DNA of 64,000 nucleotides from Burkholderia sp. BCC1644 (GCF_902833225.1 NZ_CADFEI010000016.1:62001-126000); one strand, 5' to 3'. Positions 27,509 to 35,927 are shown, numbered from the stretch's first letter. The notes: generated by a model from the letters alone, not told the origin. Translations and numbers: made by a program.

Positions 27509-28573
27509 ATGGCAGGTGAATCCGGGCCGCGCTGGCGCAAGCGCACCGCGCGCTTCGACGAGATCGCGGCGCTCGCGGGCGTCAGCACGACGACCGTCGA
27601 CCGCGTGCTGAACGAGCGCGGCAGCGTCTCGGCGCAAGCGCGCGAACGCGTGGTGGCGGCCGCGCGGCAGCTCGGCGTGCCGCGGCAGCTGCCCGACACG
27701 CGGCACGGGCTGGTCCACGTCGACGTGTTGCTGCCGGACACCGACGCGCCATTCTTCCGGCGGCTGCAGCAGGCCGTGCAGCGCTCGCTGCAGATGCTCG
27801 ACCGGCGCGTGGTCGTGCACCGGACGATCCTGCCCGCCGCGGACGACGAACGCGCTGCCGCACTGATCGAACGGCCCGCATACCGGCGTGCGGCGCTGAT
27901 CGTCACCGCGCGGGACACGGCCCGCGTGCGCGACGCGCTGGCCGGCGCGATCGCGCGCGGCGAAACCGTCGTCACGATGGTCACCGACATCGGCGGCATC
28001 GACCGCGCGCACTTCGCCGGCATCGACAACTATCGCGCCGGGCGCACGGCCGGCTACTACATCGGCCGCCTCGCGGCGCGCCCCGGCCGCGTGTTGCTGC
28101 TCGGCGGGCGCATGGGCTACCGTGCGCACGCCGACCGGATGGCCGGCTGCCGCGACCAGCTCGCCGACGCGTTCGCCGCGATCCGCTGCGACGACGAGCC
28201 GGTCGAGACGCTCGACCAGGACGACCGCTGCTACCGCGCGGTGACGAAGGCACTGCAGGCGCACGACGACGTCGTCGCGATCTACAACAGCGGCGCCGGC
28301 TCGGCCGGCATCGAAGCGGCATTGCGCCGCGCCGGCGCAATCGGGCGCGTCGTGTGGATCGGCCACGAGATGATCGACCTGCACCGCACCTTCATCGAGG
28401 CCGGCGCGATGGATCTCGCGATCGACCAGGATCCGGATGGCCAGGCGATTTCCGCGCTGCAGCACGTGCTGCATGCGTGCGGAATCGTCGAACAGCCGCC
28501 GCCGGGCGACCCGGTCGAATTCCGCGTGTTCTGCCCGGCGAACGTGCGGACGAGCGCGTACCTGCAGCCCTGA
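27509..28573 (+). CDS. LacI-family transcriptional regulator
   Basis: A 354-residue LacI/GalR repressor. HTH at residues 15-35 (FDEIAALAGVSTTTVDRVLN) followed by hinge ERGSVSAQARERVVAAARQLGV, then a type I periplasmic-binding-like ligand domain (YIGRLAARPGRVLLLGG; IYNSGAGSAGIEAALRRAG). The ATG at 27509 lies after GGAGACGACC; upstream frame extension to 27431 overlaps a predicted operator and is rejected. It lies between the moc-like oxygenase operon and the isomerase/dehydrogenase operon, and very probably controls both. Effector presumably an inositol-like sugar. Confidence 0.92.
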   Translation: MAGESGPRWRKRTARFDEIAALAGVSTTTVDRVLNERGSVSAQARERVVAAARQLGVPRQLPDTRHGLVHVDVLLPDTDAPFFRRLQQAVQRSLQMLDRRVVVHRTILPAADDERAAALIERPAYRRAALIVTARDTARVRDALAGAIARGETVVTMVTDIGGIDRAHFAGIDNYRAGRTAGYYIGRLAARPGRVLLLGGRMGYRAHADRMAGCRDQLADAFAAIRCDDEPVETLDQDDRCYRAVTKALQAHDDVVAIYNSGAGSAGIEAALRRAGAIGRVVWIGHEMIDLHRTFIEAGAMDLAIDQDPDGQAISALQHVLHACGIVEQPPPGDPVEFRVFCPANVRTSAYLQP

Positions 28574-28625
28574 ATTCCGTCGCGCAGCGCGCCACGCGCG
28601 CCTGGCGAAAAAATCGACCGCCGCA

Positions 28626-28643
28626 TTGGCGATTTTTCGTCAA
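28626..28643. promoter_or_regulatory. Candidate LacI-type operator, copy 2
   Basis: TTGGCGATTTTTCGTCAA, whose reverse complement matches the site at 27431 at 15 of 18 bases. It lies 75 bp before the first gene of the isomerase/dehydrogenase operon. The upstream arm at 28606-28616 can also pair with part of it, so a terminator-like hairpin for the LacI gene is an alternative reading. Confidence 0.55.
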
Positions 28644-28717
28644 CGTCGGTCATGCGGTCGGCGCCGCGCGTCCGTACATTGGACAGCCATCGACAGGACG
28701 ACAACGGACAGGAGACG

Positions 28718-29719
28718 ATGGCTGAACCGATCCGCATCGGCGTGAACCTCGACGGCGTGCTCGAGCACGATGGCCTGCCGTTGCCCACCGCCGCCGAACG
28801 CTTCCGGATGGTCGCCGGCGCCGGCGTGTTCGACTACGTCGAAAAGAATCCGATGCGCGGCGAAGACCTGTCGCCGTACTTCGCGCTGGTCGACCGCCAT
28901 GCGCTGCCGATTCGCGTGATCGGCGGCATCTGGTGCGCGGGCCGCGACGAAGCGCACGTCGCCGAGATCCTCGATGCAGGTGCGCGGTTCGGCAGCACCG
29001 TGCTCAACTGCCAGCTGTTCGCGCATCACGCGGACGGCCATCCGCTGTCGGACCGCGAAGTTGCGGATTTCTACCTGCGTACCTACGAACGCGGCGAACC
29101 GGTCGGCTGCCTGCCGAGCCTCGAAGTGCATGTCGACATGTGGAGCGAGGAATTCGTGCGCGTTGCACGCGTCGCGCAGCATGTCGAGCAGGCCGGCGCA
29201 CCGTTCCGCATCACGCTCGATCATTCGCACCTGCTGTTCAAGACCGGCAATCGCGCCGAACTCGATGCATCGGGCATGCGGGATTCGGCCGACGGCGGCC
29301 GCCCGATGCTCGACCCTGCGTCGCCCGCTGCTTTCTACACCGACTGGATCGCGCGCGGCTGGGTCCGTCACGCCCATGCGCGCAGCGTGACGCCGAACAA
29401 TCCGGACAACCGCTGGATGCGCCGCGCGGACGGCCGGCCCGGGCGTGGCATCCAGTACCCGTTCGTCGCGCCTGCGCCGGGCGCCTATCACGGTGAATGG
29501 CACGCGGCCGCGCTCGACACGTGGAAAGCCGCGCTGCGCCAGTTGCTGCACGCACAGGTTCACGCGCGGCCGCCCCGGCTCGAACAGATCAGCTGCGAAT
29601 TCATCCCGTTTCCCGACTACGGCGGCGGCGCACGCTATTCGATCTTCGACAACAACGTCGCGTGTGCGCACTGGCTGCGCGACACGTGGCAAGCCCTCGC
29701 CGCCTGCACCGGCACCTGA
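28718..29719 (+). CDS. Xylose-isomerase-like TIM-barrel protein, function unknown
   Basis: A 333-residue protein whose strand-end residues resemble the metal ligands of the AP-endonuclease-2/xylose-isomerase-like TIM barrel: Glu in LPSLEVHVDMW, Asp/His in ITLDHSHLLFK, His in RHAHARSV and Glu in CEFIPFPDYGGG. I cannot place it in a characterised subfamily. It opens the operon that continues with an IolI-like isomerase (37 bp) and an inositol-dehydrogenase-like gene. GGAG precedes the ATG at 28718. A role as isomerase, epimerase or dehydratase of an inositol-derived intermediate is inferred from context only. Confidence 0.75.
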   Translation: MAEPIRIGVNLDGVLEHDGLPLPTAAERFRMVAGAGVFDYVEKNPMRGEDLSPYFALVDRHALPIRVIGGIWCAGRDEAHVAEILDAGARFGSTVLNCQLFAHHADGHPLSDREVADFYLRTYERGEPVGCLPSLEVHVDMWSEEFVRVARVAQHVEQAGAPFRITLDHSHLLFKTGNRAELDASGMRDSADGGRPMLDPASPAAFYTDWIARGWVRHAHARSVTPNNPDNRWMRRADGRPGRGIQYPFVAPAPGAYHGEWHAAALDTWKAALRQLLHAQVHARPPRLEQISCEFIPFPDYGGGARYSIFDNNVACAHWLRDTWQALAACTGT

Positions 29720-29756
29720 TTCGAACCCGCCCCACTCGAGACCCAAGGACAGAACG

Positions 29757-30584
29757 ATGACGCAAGCCTTCCACTTTTCACTGAACCGGATGAGCGCGCC
29801 GCGCTTGCCGCTCGACCGCTACGTCGCGCTGTGCCGGCGCCTGGGTGTCGGCACGATCGAGATCCGCAACGATCTCGACGGCATCGAGATCGCCGACGGC
29901 ACGCCGGCCGCCGCCGTGCGCGCGACGGCCGAGGCCGGTGGCGTGACGATCCTGACGATCAACGCGCTGCAGCGTTTCGAGCAATGGAACGCCGAGCGCG
30001 CGGATGAAGCGACCGTGCTGGCCGACTACGCGGCGCGATGCGGCGCGCGCGCGCTGGTGCTGTGCCCGACCAACAGCCGCAACGACACGCGCGGCGCGGA
30101 CGCGCGCCATGCGGATCTCGTGAAGGCATTGAAGGCGCTGAAGCCGATCCTCGAAGCACGCAATCTGCTCGGCTTCATCGAGCCGCTCGGCTTCGAGGAA
30201 TGCGCGCTGCGCCACAAGTCGGACGCGGTGAAGGCCCTTTACGACGCGGCGGGCGAACAGGTCTTCCGGCTCGTGCACGACACGTTCCACCATCACCTGT
30301 CCGGCGAGGACATCTTCTTCCCGAACCTGACGGGCCTCGTCCATATCTCCGGTGTCGAGGAAACCGACCTGCCGGTCGACCGGATGCGCGACGGCCACCG
30401 CGTGCTGGTCGGCGGCGCCGACCGGCTCGGCAACATCCGGCAACTGCGCGAACTGCTTGCGCGCGGCTACCGCGGTGCATTCTCGTTCGAACCGTTTGCG
30501 AGCGAGATCGCCGAGGCGGACGACATCGAAGACCGGCTGCGGGCGAGCATCGACTACGTGCGCGGCGAACTGGCGGATCGCTGA
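29757..30584 (+). CDS. Sugar-phosphate isomerase/epimerase family protein, IolI/MocC-like
   Basis: A 275-residue TIM-barrel protein with the complete metal-site pattern of the IolI group: Glu142 (FIEPLGFEE), Asp175 and His178 (LVHDTFHHH), His196 (VHISGVEE) and Glu245 (FSFEPF). Length agrees with IolI (2-keto-myo-inositol isomerase, about 278 aa) and with rhizopine MocC. The ATG at 29757 follows AAGGACAGAACG; the longer upstream frame overlaps the previous gene and is rejected. It is 67 bp before the inositol-dehydrogenase-like gene, consistent with acting on its ketone product. Confidence 0.85.
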   Translation: MTQAFHFSLNRMSAPRLPLDRYVALCRRLGVGTIEIRNDLDGIEIADGTPAAAVRATAEAGGVTILTINALQRFEQWNAERADEATVLADYAARCGARALVLCPTNSRNDTRGADARHADLVKALKALKPILEARNLLGFIEPLGFEECALRHKSDAVKALYDAAGEQVFRLVHDTFHHHLSGEDIFFPNLTGLVHISGVEETDLPVDRMRDGHRVLVGGADRLGNIRQLRELLARGYRGAFSFEPFASEIAEADDIEDRLRASIDYVRGELADR

Positions 30585-30651
30585 TACGTCACCTCCGCAC
30601 GCGGCCGACATGCGCCGCGTGGCGGAAAAAACCAATCGACAGGAGAACGGA

Positions 30652-31638
30652 ATGATCGAATTCGCGTTGTTCGGCGCGGGCAGGATCGGCAAGATCCACG
30701 CGGCCAATCTCGCGCGCCATCCGGGCGCGAAGCTCAGGTACGTGATCGACCGGCATGCGCCTTCGGCCGACGCGCTCGCCCACGCGCACGGCGCGCAGGT
30801 TGCCGACATCGAACGCGCGCTCGGCGATGCGTCGGTGCAGGCGGTCGTGATCGCGTCGAGCACCGACACCCACGCGGACCTCATCGTCGCGGCCGCGAAC
30901 GCGGGCAAGGCCGTGTTCTGCGAGAAGCCGGTCGACCTGAGCGTCGAGCGCTCGCGCGCATGCGCGGACGTCGTGCGGCGCACCGGCGTGACCTGCATGA
31001 TCGGCTTCCAGCGCCGCTTCGATCCGACGTTCGCCGCGCTGAAGGCACGTGTCGAACGTGGCGAGATCGGTGCGCCGGAAATGCTGGTCGTCACGAGCCG
31101 CGACCCGGGCGCGCCGCCGGTCGACTACCTCCGCAGCTCGGGCGGCATTTTCAAGGACATGCTGATCCACGACTTCGACGTGTTCCGCTGGATCCTCGGC
31201 GACGAAGCGCAGGCGCTGCATGCAACCGGCAGTTGCCTGACCGACCCGGCCGTGCGCGAAGCCGGCGACATCGATTCGACCGCCGTGACGATCCGCACGC
31301 GGCGCGGGCTGCTGTGCCAGATCAACACGTCGCGACGCGCGGCCTACGGCTACGACCAGCGCTTCGAGCTGCTCGGCAGCAACGGGATGCTGCAGGCCGG
31401 CAACGTGCGGCCGACCGAGGTAAGCGCGTGGCTCGCCGGCGGCATCGCGACGGACGTGCCGGAGCCGTTCTTCCTCGAACGCTACCGGCATGCGTACGCG
31501 GCCGAGATCGCGCACTTCGTCGACGCGCTGCGCGACGGCACGCCGGTCAGGACGACGATCGACGACGGGCTCGCCGCGCTCGAGCTGGCCGAGGCCGCGA
31601 TGACGTCGTGGAAAACGGGGCGCGTGATCGAGCTGTAA
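30652..31638 (+). CDS. iolG: Gfo/Idh/MocA oxidoreductase, inositol 2-dehydrogenase type
   Basis: A 328-residue NAD(P)-dependent dehydrogenase. N-terminal Rossmann motif LFGAGRIGKIHAANL, conserved Glu91-Lys92-Pro93, and the catalytic pair Asp169/His173 in FKDMLIHDFDVFRW, with spacing like the Lys/Asp/His triad of B. subtilis IolG. FQRRFDPTF is also typical of inositol dehydrogenases. It probably oxidises myo-inositol or a relative (or rhizopine, as MocA) to the 2-keto form for the isomerase. AGGAGAACGG precedes the ATG at 30652. Last gene of the operon. A different polyol substrate cannot be excluded. Confidence 0.85.
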   Translation: MIEFALFGAGRIGKIHAANLARHPGAKLRYVIDRHAPSADALAHAHGAQVADIERALGDASVQAVVIASSTDTHADLIVAAANAGKAVFCEKPVDLSVERSRACADVVRRTGVTCMIGFQRRFDPTFAALKARVERGEIGAPEMLVVTSRDPGAPPVDYLRSSGGIFKDMLIHDFDVFRWILGDEAQALHATGSCLTDPAVREAGDIDSTAVTIRTRRGLLCQINTSRRAAYGYDQRFELLGSNGMLQAGNVRPTEVSAWLAGGIATDVPEPFFLERYRHAYAAEIAHFVDALRDGTPVRTTIDDGLAALELAEAAMTSWKTGRVIEL

Positions 31639-31646
31639 CGCAACAA

Positions 31647-31680
31647 ACGGCGGCGGCCCGGGCAAACAGGCCGCTGCCGT
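31647..31680 (+). terminator. Hairpin after the inositol-dehydrogenase-like gene
   Basis: A 12-bp stem with one G-T pair (31647-31658 with 31669-31680), 8 bp after the stop. No T-run. Plausible terminator by position. Confidence 0.45.
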
Positions 31681-31826
31681 CACGCGATCCGCAACACGCC
31701 TGCATGAAACGCGGCAACGGTGCGGCCGGATCGGGCAAATTTGCCGAAACGTCGCGCGGCGCGCGCGTGAAAGCACGTATGATGACGAATTGATCGGCGT
31801 CGCCGATTGTCTGCTTTGTCACCATC

Positions 31827-32513
31827 ATGCTCGATCACCTCATCTGCGACTGCGACGGCGTGCTCGTCGACAGCGAAGTCATTGCCGACCGCGTCCTGCT
31901 CGAAACGCTGTCCGCCACGTTCCCGAACCTCGATTTCGAAGCCGCTGCCAAGTCGGCATTCGGCCAGCAGACGTCGCGCTTCCTCACCGGCATCGAATCC
32001 CGCTTCGGGATCGAGATGCCCGCGAACTTCATCGAGACCATCGAGCACAACATCGAGGTCGCGCTCGCGCAATCGCTCGCGCCGATCTCCGGCGTGCGCG
32101 ACGCGCTGCTGAAGGTCACGCTGCCGGCGGCCGTGGTGTCGAACAGCCGGCTCGTGCGCGTGCGCAATTCGCTGAAGCGCGCGTCGCTCACCGAGATCTT
32201 CGGCGAGCGTGTGTTCAGTTCCGAGCAGGTGGCGCGGCCGAAGCCCTACCCCGACGTCTATCTGCATGCGGCGCACGCGCTCGGCGTCGCGCCGGAGCGG
32301 TGCATCGTCGTCGAGGACAGCGTATCGGGGCTGAATGCCGCGCGCGCGGCCGGGATGAAGACGATCGCGTTCGTCGGCGCGAGCCACATTCCCGACAACT
32401 ACGCGGACGCGCTGCGCGCGATGGGCATCACGCGGATCATGCGCAAGATGGACGAACTGCCGTCGCTCGTCGAAGCCGGCATGCGCGGCGAATTCGGCGA
32501 CGTGCAGTCCTGA
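31827..32513 (+). CDS. HAD-superfamily phosphatase, YieH/phosphoglycolate-phosphatase-like
   Basis: A 228-residue HAD subfamily IA hydrolase. Motif I is DCDGVLVDSE with Asp8 and Asp10, motif II is VSNS, motif III has the Lys in ARPKPYPDVYL, and motif IV is VVEDSVSGLNAA. It has the helical cap expected of beta-phosphoglucomutase-like and YieH-like enzymes. Probably dephosphorylates a small sugar phosphate; exact substrate unknown. It is 188 bp beyond the inositol-related operon and has its own leader, so co-regulation is doubtful. Confidence 0.88.
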   Translation: MLDHLICDCDGVLVDSEVIADRVLLETLSATFPNLDFEAAAKSAFGQQTSRFLTGIESRFGIEMPANFIETIEHNIEVALAQSLAPISGVRDALLKVTLPAAVVSNSRLVRVRNSLKRASLTEIFGERVFSSEQVARPKPYPDVYLHAAHALGVAPERCIVVEDSVSGLNAARAAGMKTIAFVGASHIPDNYADALRAMGITRIMRKMDELPSLVEAGMRGEFGDVQS

Positions 32514-32550
32514 TTGTCATCCAGGCCGGGTCAGGTCGATCCGGCCCGCG

Positions 32551-32575
32551 ACGGGTGCGCGAGCGCACCCGTTTT
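32551..32575 (+). terminator. Rho-independent terminator after the HAD gene
   Basis: A perfect 9-bp stem ACGGGTGCG / CGCACCCGT with loop CGAG, followed by TTTT. It lies 38 bp after the HAD stop and 9 bp beyond the end of ribB on the other strand. Confidence 0.75.
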
Positions 32576-32583
32576 CCCGCCGC

Positions 32584-33294
32584 TCAGGCCGGTTCGCAGC
32601 AGCGCTCGCGCGCGGCCGCCAGCGCCTCGCGGAACTCGACGAGTTCCGCGATCGTCAGCATCGGCAACCCGTGCCGTTGCGCGAAACGCTCGACGTCGTC
32701 GCCGCGCGTCATCGTGCCGTCCGGATTCATCAGCTCGCACAGCACGCCGGCCGGCTTCAGGCCCGCGAGGATCGACAGGTCGACCGTGCCTTCGGTGTGA
32801 CCGCGGCGCGCGAGCACGCCACCCGGTTGCGCACGCAACGGAAACACGTGGCCGGGACGCACGATGTCGTGCGGCTTCGCGCCTTCCGCGATCGCCGCGC
32901 GGATCGTCGTCACGCGATCGGCCGCCGACACGCCGGTATGCACGCCTTCGCGCGCCTCGATCGACACCGTGAACGCGGTGCCGTTGCGGCTTTCGTTGGT
33001 CTGCACCATCGGCGGCAGTTCGAGCGCGCGCACCGTGTCGTCCGTCAGGCACAGGCACACGATGCCGCTGCACTCGCGGATCAGCAGCGCCATCGTCTCG
33101 GGCGTGATGCGCTCGGCGGCGACGATCAGGTCGGCTTCGTTCTCGCGGTCGTGGTCATCCTGCAGCACGACCGCACGGCCTGCGCGCATGGCGTCGAGCG
33201 CAGCGGCGATGCGCGGCGGCACCGGTTCGGAATCCAGCAACGGGAGATCGGCAAAGGCGTCGGCCGGTGCCGACGAAAGGGACATCAAGGACAT
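32584..33294 (-). CDS. ribB: 3,4-dihydroxy-2-butanone-4-phosphate synthase
   Basis: Makes the four-carbon precursor of riboflavin from ribulose 5-phosphate; cytoplasmic. The 236-residue stand-alone enzyme has no GTP cyclohydrolase II domain. Active-site motifs are present: [36 protein letters not shown] and [16 protein letters not shown] at 33294 is preceded by GAGGAGCG; the TTG start 18 bases upstream overlaps that site. It is under an FMN riboswitch 120 bp upstream, so it should be expressed when FMN is low. Confidence 0.95.
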   Translation of the reverse strand: MSLMSLSSAPADAFADLPLLDSEPVPPRIAAALDAMRAGRAVVLQDDHDRENEADLIVAAERITPETMALLIRECSGIVCLCLTDDTVRALELPPMVQTNESRNGTAFTVSIEAREGVHTGVSAADRVTTIRAAIAEGAKPHDIVRPGHVFPLRAQPGGVLARRGHTEGTVDLSILAGLKPAGVLCELMNPDGTMTRGDDVERFAQRHGLPMLTIAELVEFREALAAARERCCEPA

Positions 33295-33366
33295 GTGAAA
33301 CGCTCCTCGCAAATACGATGTGGGCGAAAAACGTTTCAGGGCATTGCAAACAGACAGAACGACAAC

Positions 33367-33391
33367 CCGCTTCGCACGCGTGGCGAAGCGG
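33367..33391 (-). terminator. Riboswitch-associated terminator hairpin before ribB
   Basis: On the minus strand a perfect 9-bp stem CCGCTTCGC / GCGAAGCGG with a 7-nt loop is followed by GTTGTCGTTCTGTCTGTTT, a U-rich tail. It sits between the FMN aptamer and the ribB start, as expected for transcriptional attenuation. Confidence 0.75.
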
Positions 33392-33417
33392 CCCTGACGG
33401 ACATGACTATCTGCACA

Positions 33418-33553
33418 TCTTCTCTCATCCGGACTATGACCGTCGGCTCTGGCATTCGACCAGATCTGCTGACCCCGCGGATGCGCGGGCGCTCGCGGGC
33501 TCGCCGGCTTACGCCAGCCTACCGCCGGTGGGGAATTTCACCCCGCCCTGAAG
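33418..33553 (-). ncRNA. FMN riboswitch (RFN element)
   Basis: Read on the minus strand, it contains the invariant RFN segments: GGGCGGGGTGAAATTCCCC, ACCGGCGGTA, a variable hairpin, GTCAGCAGATCTGGT, CCGACGGTCATAGTCCGGATG and GAGAGAAGA. The five-helix junction closes between 33553 and 33418. It precedes ribB, the usual gene it controls in proteobacteria. Confidence is high from sequence motifs alone. Confidence 0.95.
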
Positions 33554-33673
33554 ACGCACTGATTGCCGGACGGGGGTACCCCATCAGCGGCGGGCCAAGC
33601 ATACAACAGCTGCGCGCGACGCGCAGCGCACCACACCTAAAACCTTACTGACGACTCCGTCTAACGGCATCGT

Positions 33674-33731
33674 CCGAACGGCCGACCACCTGGCCGCGCT
33701 CCCGCGAGACAGCGGGAAAGCGGCCGTTCGG
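33674..33731. terminator. Nested inverted repeat, probable terminator of the XRE-cupin gene
   Basis: An 11-bp perfect outer arm CCGAACGGCCG / CGGCCGTTCGG encloses a 5-bp inner stem CCCGC / GCGGG. It lies just beyond the XRE-cupin stop on the minus strand. No T-run on either strand. Confidence 0.45.
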
Positions 33732-33745
33732 TCCCGCCCGTGCGG

Positions 33746-34429
33746 TCAGTGGGCCGCGTGCGCCGCGTCGGGCACGAGCCACCGCGGCGGCACCTCGGGG
33801 CTCACCGTCACGCGGAACGCGCGCGCTTCGCTGTCGCCCGGGTTGCGCAGGCTGTACGGCTGATCGGCATCGAACACGATCGCGTCGCCGGTCGCCAGCA
33901 ACTGGCGGCGGTCATGCACGCTGACTTCCAGCGTGCCTTCGCTGACGACGAGGTTGACCGTCGTACCGGGTGCGCGGCGCGCGCCGGGCTCCGTATGCAG
34001 CGGCGCGATCCGCAATTCGTGGAATTCGGCCGCGGCCGGCTCGCCTTCCGGATACAGCGCGCGTGCCGAGAAACGGCCGTTCGAGCTGACGACGCGCGAC
34101 GCGCGTTCGGCCGCCAGGTGCTCGAAGCCGTTCACCGCATGGCGGCGCAGGAACGCGGCGACCGACACTTTCAGCGCCGCGGCGATCTTGCAGAGCACCT
34201 TGATCGACGGCACGCTGCGCGCCGATTCGATCTGCGCGAGCATCGCGCGCGACACGCCGGACAGCCGCGCGAGCGCATCGAGCGACAGTTGCCGCTCGGC
34301 GCGCAAGCGCGCGAGGTTCACGCCGACGACCTGCTCGAGGACATCGAGCGACGCGGACGCGCGCAGGTCGGCAGCGTTGCCGGACTCGAAGGAAGACACG
34401 TCGCGCACGAGCGCCAGGGATGAAGACAT
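33746..34429 (-). CDS. XRE-family regulator with C-terminal cupin domain
   Basis: A 227-residue protein: HTH_3/XRE DNA-binding domain at residues 37-92 (NLARLRAERQLSLDALARLSGVSRAMLAQIESAR) and a cupin_2 barrel at about 140-215 (RAPGTTVNLVVSEGTLEVSV ... LLATGDAIVFDADQPYSLRNPG). These regulators typically sense an amino acid, polyamine or osmolyte and control a nearby transporter; no clear target is adjacent, since the MFS gene upstream has its own LysR neighbour. Function otherwise unknown. Confidence 0.9.
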   Translation of the reverse strand: MSSSLALVRDVSSFESGNAADLRASASLDVLEQVVGVNLARLRAERQLSLDALARLSGVSRAMLAQIESARSVPSIKVLCKIAAALKVSVAAFLRRHAVNGFEHLAAERASRVVSSNGRFSARALYPEGEPAAAEFHELRIAPLHTEPGARRAPGTTVNLVVSEGTLEVSVHDRRQLLATGDAIVFDADQPYSLRNPGDSEARAFRVTVSPEVPPRWLVPDAAHAAH

Positions 34430-34624
34430 AGCATTGCCTCCGGGCCGCTGCGCGGCCCTGCGTATGGGGTAAGCCGGGATCGGAATCGCGTTGCGCCAGC
34501 CATGGCGCGTATCGAGACGCTATCACCCGGCCTTGCACGGGCAAACGAAGTTATCTTCACACCGTTATCAGCATCGCGGAGGAATGCGTTTCTCGCGAAC
34601 CTTTTCCTGCCGCTATCGCGTCGC

Positions 34625-35800
34625 TCACTGCGCGGCCGGCGCCGCGCCGCGTGCCGGGCCGCGCGCGTCGAGCCGCATCGCGAACCACGTGACGACGAGC
34701 GCCGCGAACGTCACCGCGACGGCAACCCACGGCAGCGCGTCGAGCGCGAAGCCGTGCTCCAACGCGAGGCCGCCGAGCCACGCACCGCCCGCGTTGCCGA
34801 CGTTGAACGCGCCGATGTTCAACGTCGATGCGAGATGCGGCGCGCTTGCGGCCTTCTCGACCACGCGGGCCTGCAGCGGCGGCACCGTCGCGAACGCGGC
34901 GATCCCCCAGACGAATACGGTGACGGCGGCCGCGACCGGCAGGTGGCTCGTCTTCGCGAACACGGCCATCACGGCCATCAGCGCGACGAGGATCGCGATC
35001 AGCGACGGCATCAGCGCACGGTCGGCAAGCTTGCCGCCGAGCGTGTTGCCGATCGTCAGCCCGGCGCCGAACAGCACGAGGATCAGTGCGACCGCGCGCG
35101 GCGAGTAGCCCGACACGGTTTCCAGAATCGGCGCGATATACGTGAACACGACGAACACGCCGCCGAAGCCGAGCACCGTCATCAGCAGCGCGAGCCACAC
35201 CTGCGGCTCCTTCAGCACGCGCACTTCGTGGCCGAGGCCGACCGGCCCGCTGTCGTGACGGTTCGGCACCAGCGCGGCCACGCCGCCGAGCGCCAGCACG
35301 CCGAGCGCTGCAACGATCCAGAACGACGCGCGCCAGCCGAGCAGCTGACCGACGAACGTGCCGAACGGCACGCCGAGCACGTTCGACAGCGTGAGCCCCG
35401 TGAACATCAGCGCGATCGCACTCGCGCGCTTGTCGGCCGGCACGAGCGACGCGGCGACCACCGCGCCGATCCCGAAGAACGACCCGTGCGCGAACGACGT
35501 GACGACGCGCGCGACCATCAGCATCGCGTAGCCGGACGCGGTCGCGCACAGCACGTTGCCGACGATGAAGATCGCCATCAGCAGCTGCAGCGCCGCCTTG
35601 CGCGGCATGCGGCTCGTCAGCACCGCGAGCAGCGGTGCGCCGGCCGCAACGCCGAGCGCATAGCCGGTGACGAGCAGGCCGGCCGACGGCAGCGACACGG
35701 CCAGGTCGTGCGCGACTTCGGGCAGCAGGCCCATGATGATGAACTCGGTGGTGCCGATGGCGAAGGCGCTGATCGCAAGCGCCAGTAACGGGATGGGCAT
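34625..35800 (-). CDS. MFS transporter, DHA1/arabinose-efflux type
   Basis: A 391-residue major facilitator with about 12 helices. MPIPLLALAISAFAIGTTEFIIMGLLPEV is the characteristic first helix with the TTEF motif of YdhP/AraJ-like DHA1 exporters, followed by the loop RMPRKAALQ between helices 2 and 3. GGAGAACGTC precedes the ATG at 35800; the very long open frame upstream is antisense to the LysR gene and rejected. Divergent from a LysR regulator, which probably controls it. Substrate: drug, sugar or amino acid, not predictable. Confidence 0.92.
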   Translation of the reverse strand: MPIPLLALAISAFAIGTTEFIIMGLLPEVAHDLAVSLPSAGLLVTGYALGVAAGAPLLAVLTSRMPRKAALQLLMAIFIVGNVLCATASGYAMLMVARVVTSFAHGSFFGIGAVVAASLVPADKRASAIALMFTGLTLSNVLGVPFGTFVGQLLGWRASFWIVAALGVLALGGVAALVPNRHDSGPVGLGHEVRVLKEPQVWLALLMTVLGFGGVFVVFTYIAPILETVSGYSPRAVALILVLFGAGLTIGNTLGGKLADRALMPSLIAILVALMAVMAVFAKTSHLPVAAAVTVFVWGIAAFATVPPLQARVVEKAASAPHLASTLNIGAFNVGNAGGAWLGGLALEHGFALDALPWVAVAVTFAALVVTWFAMRLDARGPARGAAPAAQ

Positions 35801-35910
35801 GACGTTCTCCGGAAGGCGGCGGCCGCGGCGCCCGGTCGGTGCCGCACCGCACAAAAGGCAGGATGTGCGCATTGTCCCGAAGATGCCGATATTTGATAAT
35901 TGGCGTGGCG

Positions 35911-35927
35911 TTTGAATCATTTTCAAA
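35911..35927. promoter_or_regulatory. Candidate LysR box between MFS and LysR genes
   Basis: A perfect inverted repeat TTTGAA-N5-TTCAAA of T-N11-A form, 18 bp before the LysR gene ATG and 111 bp before the MFS start. Likely the autoregulatory site of the LysR protein. Confidence 0.5.

Noticed and set aside
28606-28643. Hairpin after the LacI gene as a simple terminator
   Set aside because: The arms can pair, but the strong match of 28626-28643 to the site at 27431 makes an operator the better explanation; both roles remain possible.
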